Shown here: positions 63,040 to 64,000 of the stretch, piece after piece
Layout of the letters: every line of letters starts with the position of its first letter
Numbering within the stretch: position 1 is the stretch's first letter
Assembly (NCBI GenBank): GCA_963761615.1
Contig: CAVXGU010000001.1
Location: 186,001-250,000 of the forward strand
Source: CAVXGU01 sp963761615
Lineage (GTDB): Bacteria; Acidobacteriota; Vicinamibacteria; Vicinamibacterales; CAVVIG01
Reading direction: 5' to 3'
DNA: 64,000 nucleotides
Notes under the pieces: generated by a model
Seen by the model: only the letters and a program-made list of their open reading frames with translations
Told to the model about the DNA's origin: nothing
Databases searched by the model: none
Position numbers and translations under genes: made by a program

Positions 63040-63045
63040 TACAAT
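63040..63045 (+). promoter_or_regulatory. Putative serS -10 (TACAAT)
   Basis: TACAAT ends eight bases before the ATG at 63054, again placing the transcript start close to the start codon. Confidence 0.45.
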
Positions 63046-63053
63046 GAGGGCCC

Positions 63054-64000
63054 ATGCTCGACGCAGCCTACATCCGCGATCACATCGAGGAGGTGCGCGC
63101 CGGCCTCCGGACCCGGGGGCTCGATCCCGACAAGGTCCTCCAGGACATTGCCACCCTCGAGACGGCGCGCCGCCGGCTGATTCCCGAGCTCGAAGGCCTG
63201 AAGCGCCAGCAGAACACCTCGGGCGACGAGATCGCGCGCGCCAAGCGTCAGGGCAAGGAAACGACGCAGATCCAGGAGGCGAACCGGCAGCGCGCGGCGC
63301 AGATCAAGCAGCTTGGCGTTCAGCTCGACTCGGTGGAACACCAGCGGAACGAGCTGCTGCTCACCCTCCCGAACCTGCCGCACGCCAGCGTGCCGGCGGG
63401 CACGAGCGCACACGACAACCAGGAGATCCGCCGGGACGGCGAACCGCGCGCCTTCGACTTCGAGCCCAGGCCCCACTGGGAGCTGGGAGCGGCGCTCGGC
63501 ATCCTCGACTTCGAGCGCGCCGCGCGGATGTCCGGCGCGCGCTTCGCGGTGTTGAGCGGCGCCGGTGCGCGGCTGTCCCGCGCGCTGATCAACTTCATGC
63601 TCGACCTGCACACGCGCGAGCACGGCTACCGTGAGGTCGAGCCGCCGTTCCTCGTCAACAGCTCGGCGCTGCAGGGCACGGGACAGCTTCCCAAGTTCGA
63701 GTCCGATCTCTTCAAGATCGCCGGAGACTGGGACCTGTACCTCGTGCCCACGGCCGAAGTGCCGCTGACGAACCTCCACCGCGAGGAGATTCTCGACGGA
63801 CGCCTCCTGCCGCTGCGGTACACCGCGTACACCCCCTGCTTCCGGAGCGAGGCCGGATCCTACGGTCAGGACGTGCGCGGACTGATCCGGCAGCACCAGT
63901 TCGACAAGGTCGAGCTCGTGAAGCTGACGACGCCGGAGCAGTCCTACGCCGAGCTCGAGGGCCTGACGGCCGATGCCGAGACGGTCCTCCAGCGGCTCGA
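63054..64000 (+). CDS. serS: Seryl-tRNA synthetase (3' truncated)
   Basis: The first 315 codons of the class II enzyme are present and the frame is open at the window end. The N-terminal helical arm (about 25-105) binds tRNA-Ser. The catalytic domain shows LPTAEVPLTNLH-like VPTAEVPLTNLHRE and motif 2 TPCFRSEAGSYGQDVRGLIRQHQF. Motif 3 lies beyond the window. The start matches the family N-terminus (MLDAAYIRDHIEEVRAGL). Confidence 0.95.
   Translation, partial: MLDAAYIRDHIEEVRAGLRTRGLDPDKVLQDIATLETARRRLIPELEGLKRQQNTSGDEIARAKRQGKETTQIQEANRQRAAQIKQLGVQLDSVEHQRNELLLTLPNLPHASVPAGTSAHDNQEIRRDGEPRAFDFEPRPHWELGAALGILDFERAARMSGARFAVLSGAGARLSRALINFMLDLHTREHGYREVEPPFLVNSSALQGTGQLPKFESDLFKIAGDWDLYLVPTAEVPLTNLHREEILDGRLLPLRYTAYTPCFRSEAGSYGQDVRGLIRQHQFDKVELVKLTTPEQSYAELEGLTADAETVLQRL

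Overview
This 64 kb window is GC-rich chromosomal DNA from a Gram-negative bacterium. Outer-membrane biology is indicated by heptose activation, a Wzm/Wzt-type polysaccharide exporter, a SurA-like chaperone and a beta-barrel protein. Gene content and the style of dispersed repeats resemble Acidobacteriota, class Vicinamibacteria. That placement is an inference from memory of the group and is not proven here. The window includes the chromosome origin: rpmH-rnpA-yidD-yidC-khpB-mnmE-mnmG-rsmG-parA-parB on one side, dnaA-dnaN-gyrB-gyrA on the other, DnaA-box-like 9-mers around dnaA and a canonical parS palindrome inside rsmG.

Layout. 1-8128: M1 peptidase (cut by the window edge), NuoG-like Fe-S protein, DsbD, outer-membrane barrel protein, membrane GAF protein. 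8137-12977: GSI-alpha glutamine synthetase, GAF-GAF-PP2C phosphatase, FabZ, EamA exporter (frameshifted). 12974-20271: signalling block with a diguanylate cyclase, a PCYCGC protein, a hybrid histidine kinase, a sigma-28-type factor, a tiny H-box-only protein, an excisionase-like HTH protein, an NtrC-type regulator, a small basic protein and a Dabb protein. 20274-43830: an unbroken leftward block running from rpmH at the origin through parAB, the F1 part of ATP synthase, the polysaccharide ABC exporter, rfaE2, mfd, surA and a NusG paralogue to dus. 44017-51735: rightward dnaA, dnaN, gyrB, gyrA. 51864-59185: leftward TPR-glmU-glmS-pcrA-lepB-NTF2-like cluster. 59278-64000: rsmI, DUF885 protein, FmdB-type zinc ribbon, galU, and the start of serS.

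Common themes. Many co-directional genes are translationally coupled through ATGA or GTGA overlaps. Several genes have a -10 hexamer only 6-8 bases before the start codon, as expected for leaderless mRNAs. Three convergent pairs share one CTAG as both stop codons. Conserved genes (mfd, gyrA, mnmG, the nusG paralogue, eamA, the DUF885 gene) carry single-base frame breaks in GC-rich strings. Most are +1, and restoring them gives full-length proteins. Sequencing indels are the simplest explanation, but six in the 3' half of mfd are worth checking.

No CRISPR array, rRNA, tRNA, IS element or prophage was seen. The most unusual candidates are the 83-residue H-box-only protein next to an HTH gene and a sigma factor, a palindromic -10 between fabZ and a PP2C gene, a signal peptidase with Arg at the catalytic Lys position, and a LysR gene inserted in the mnmG-rsmG linkage with a dyad over its own start.
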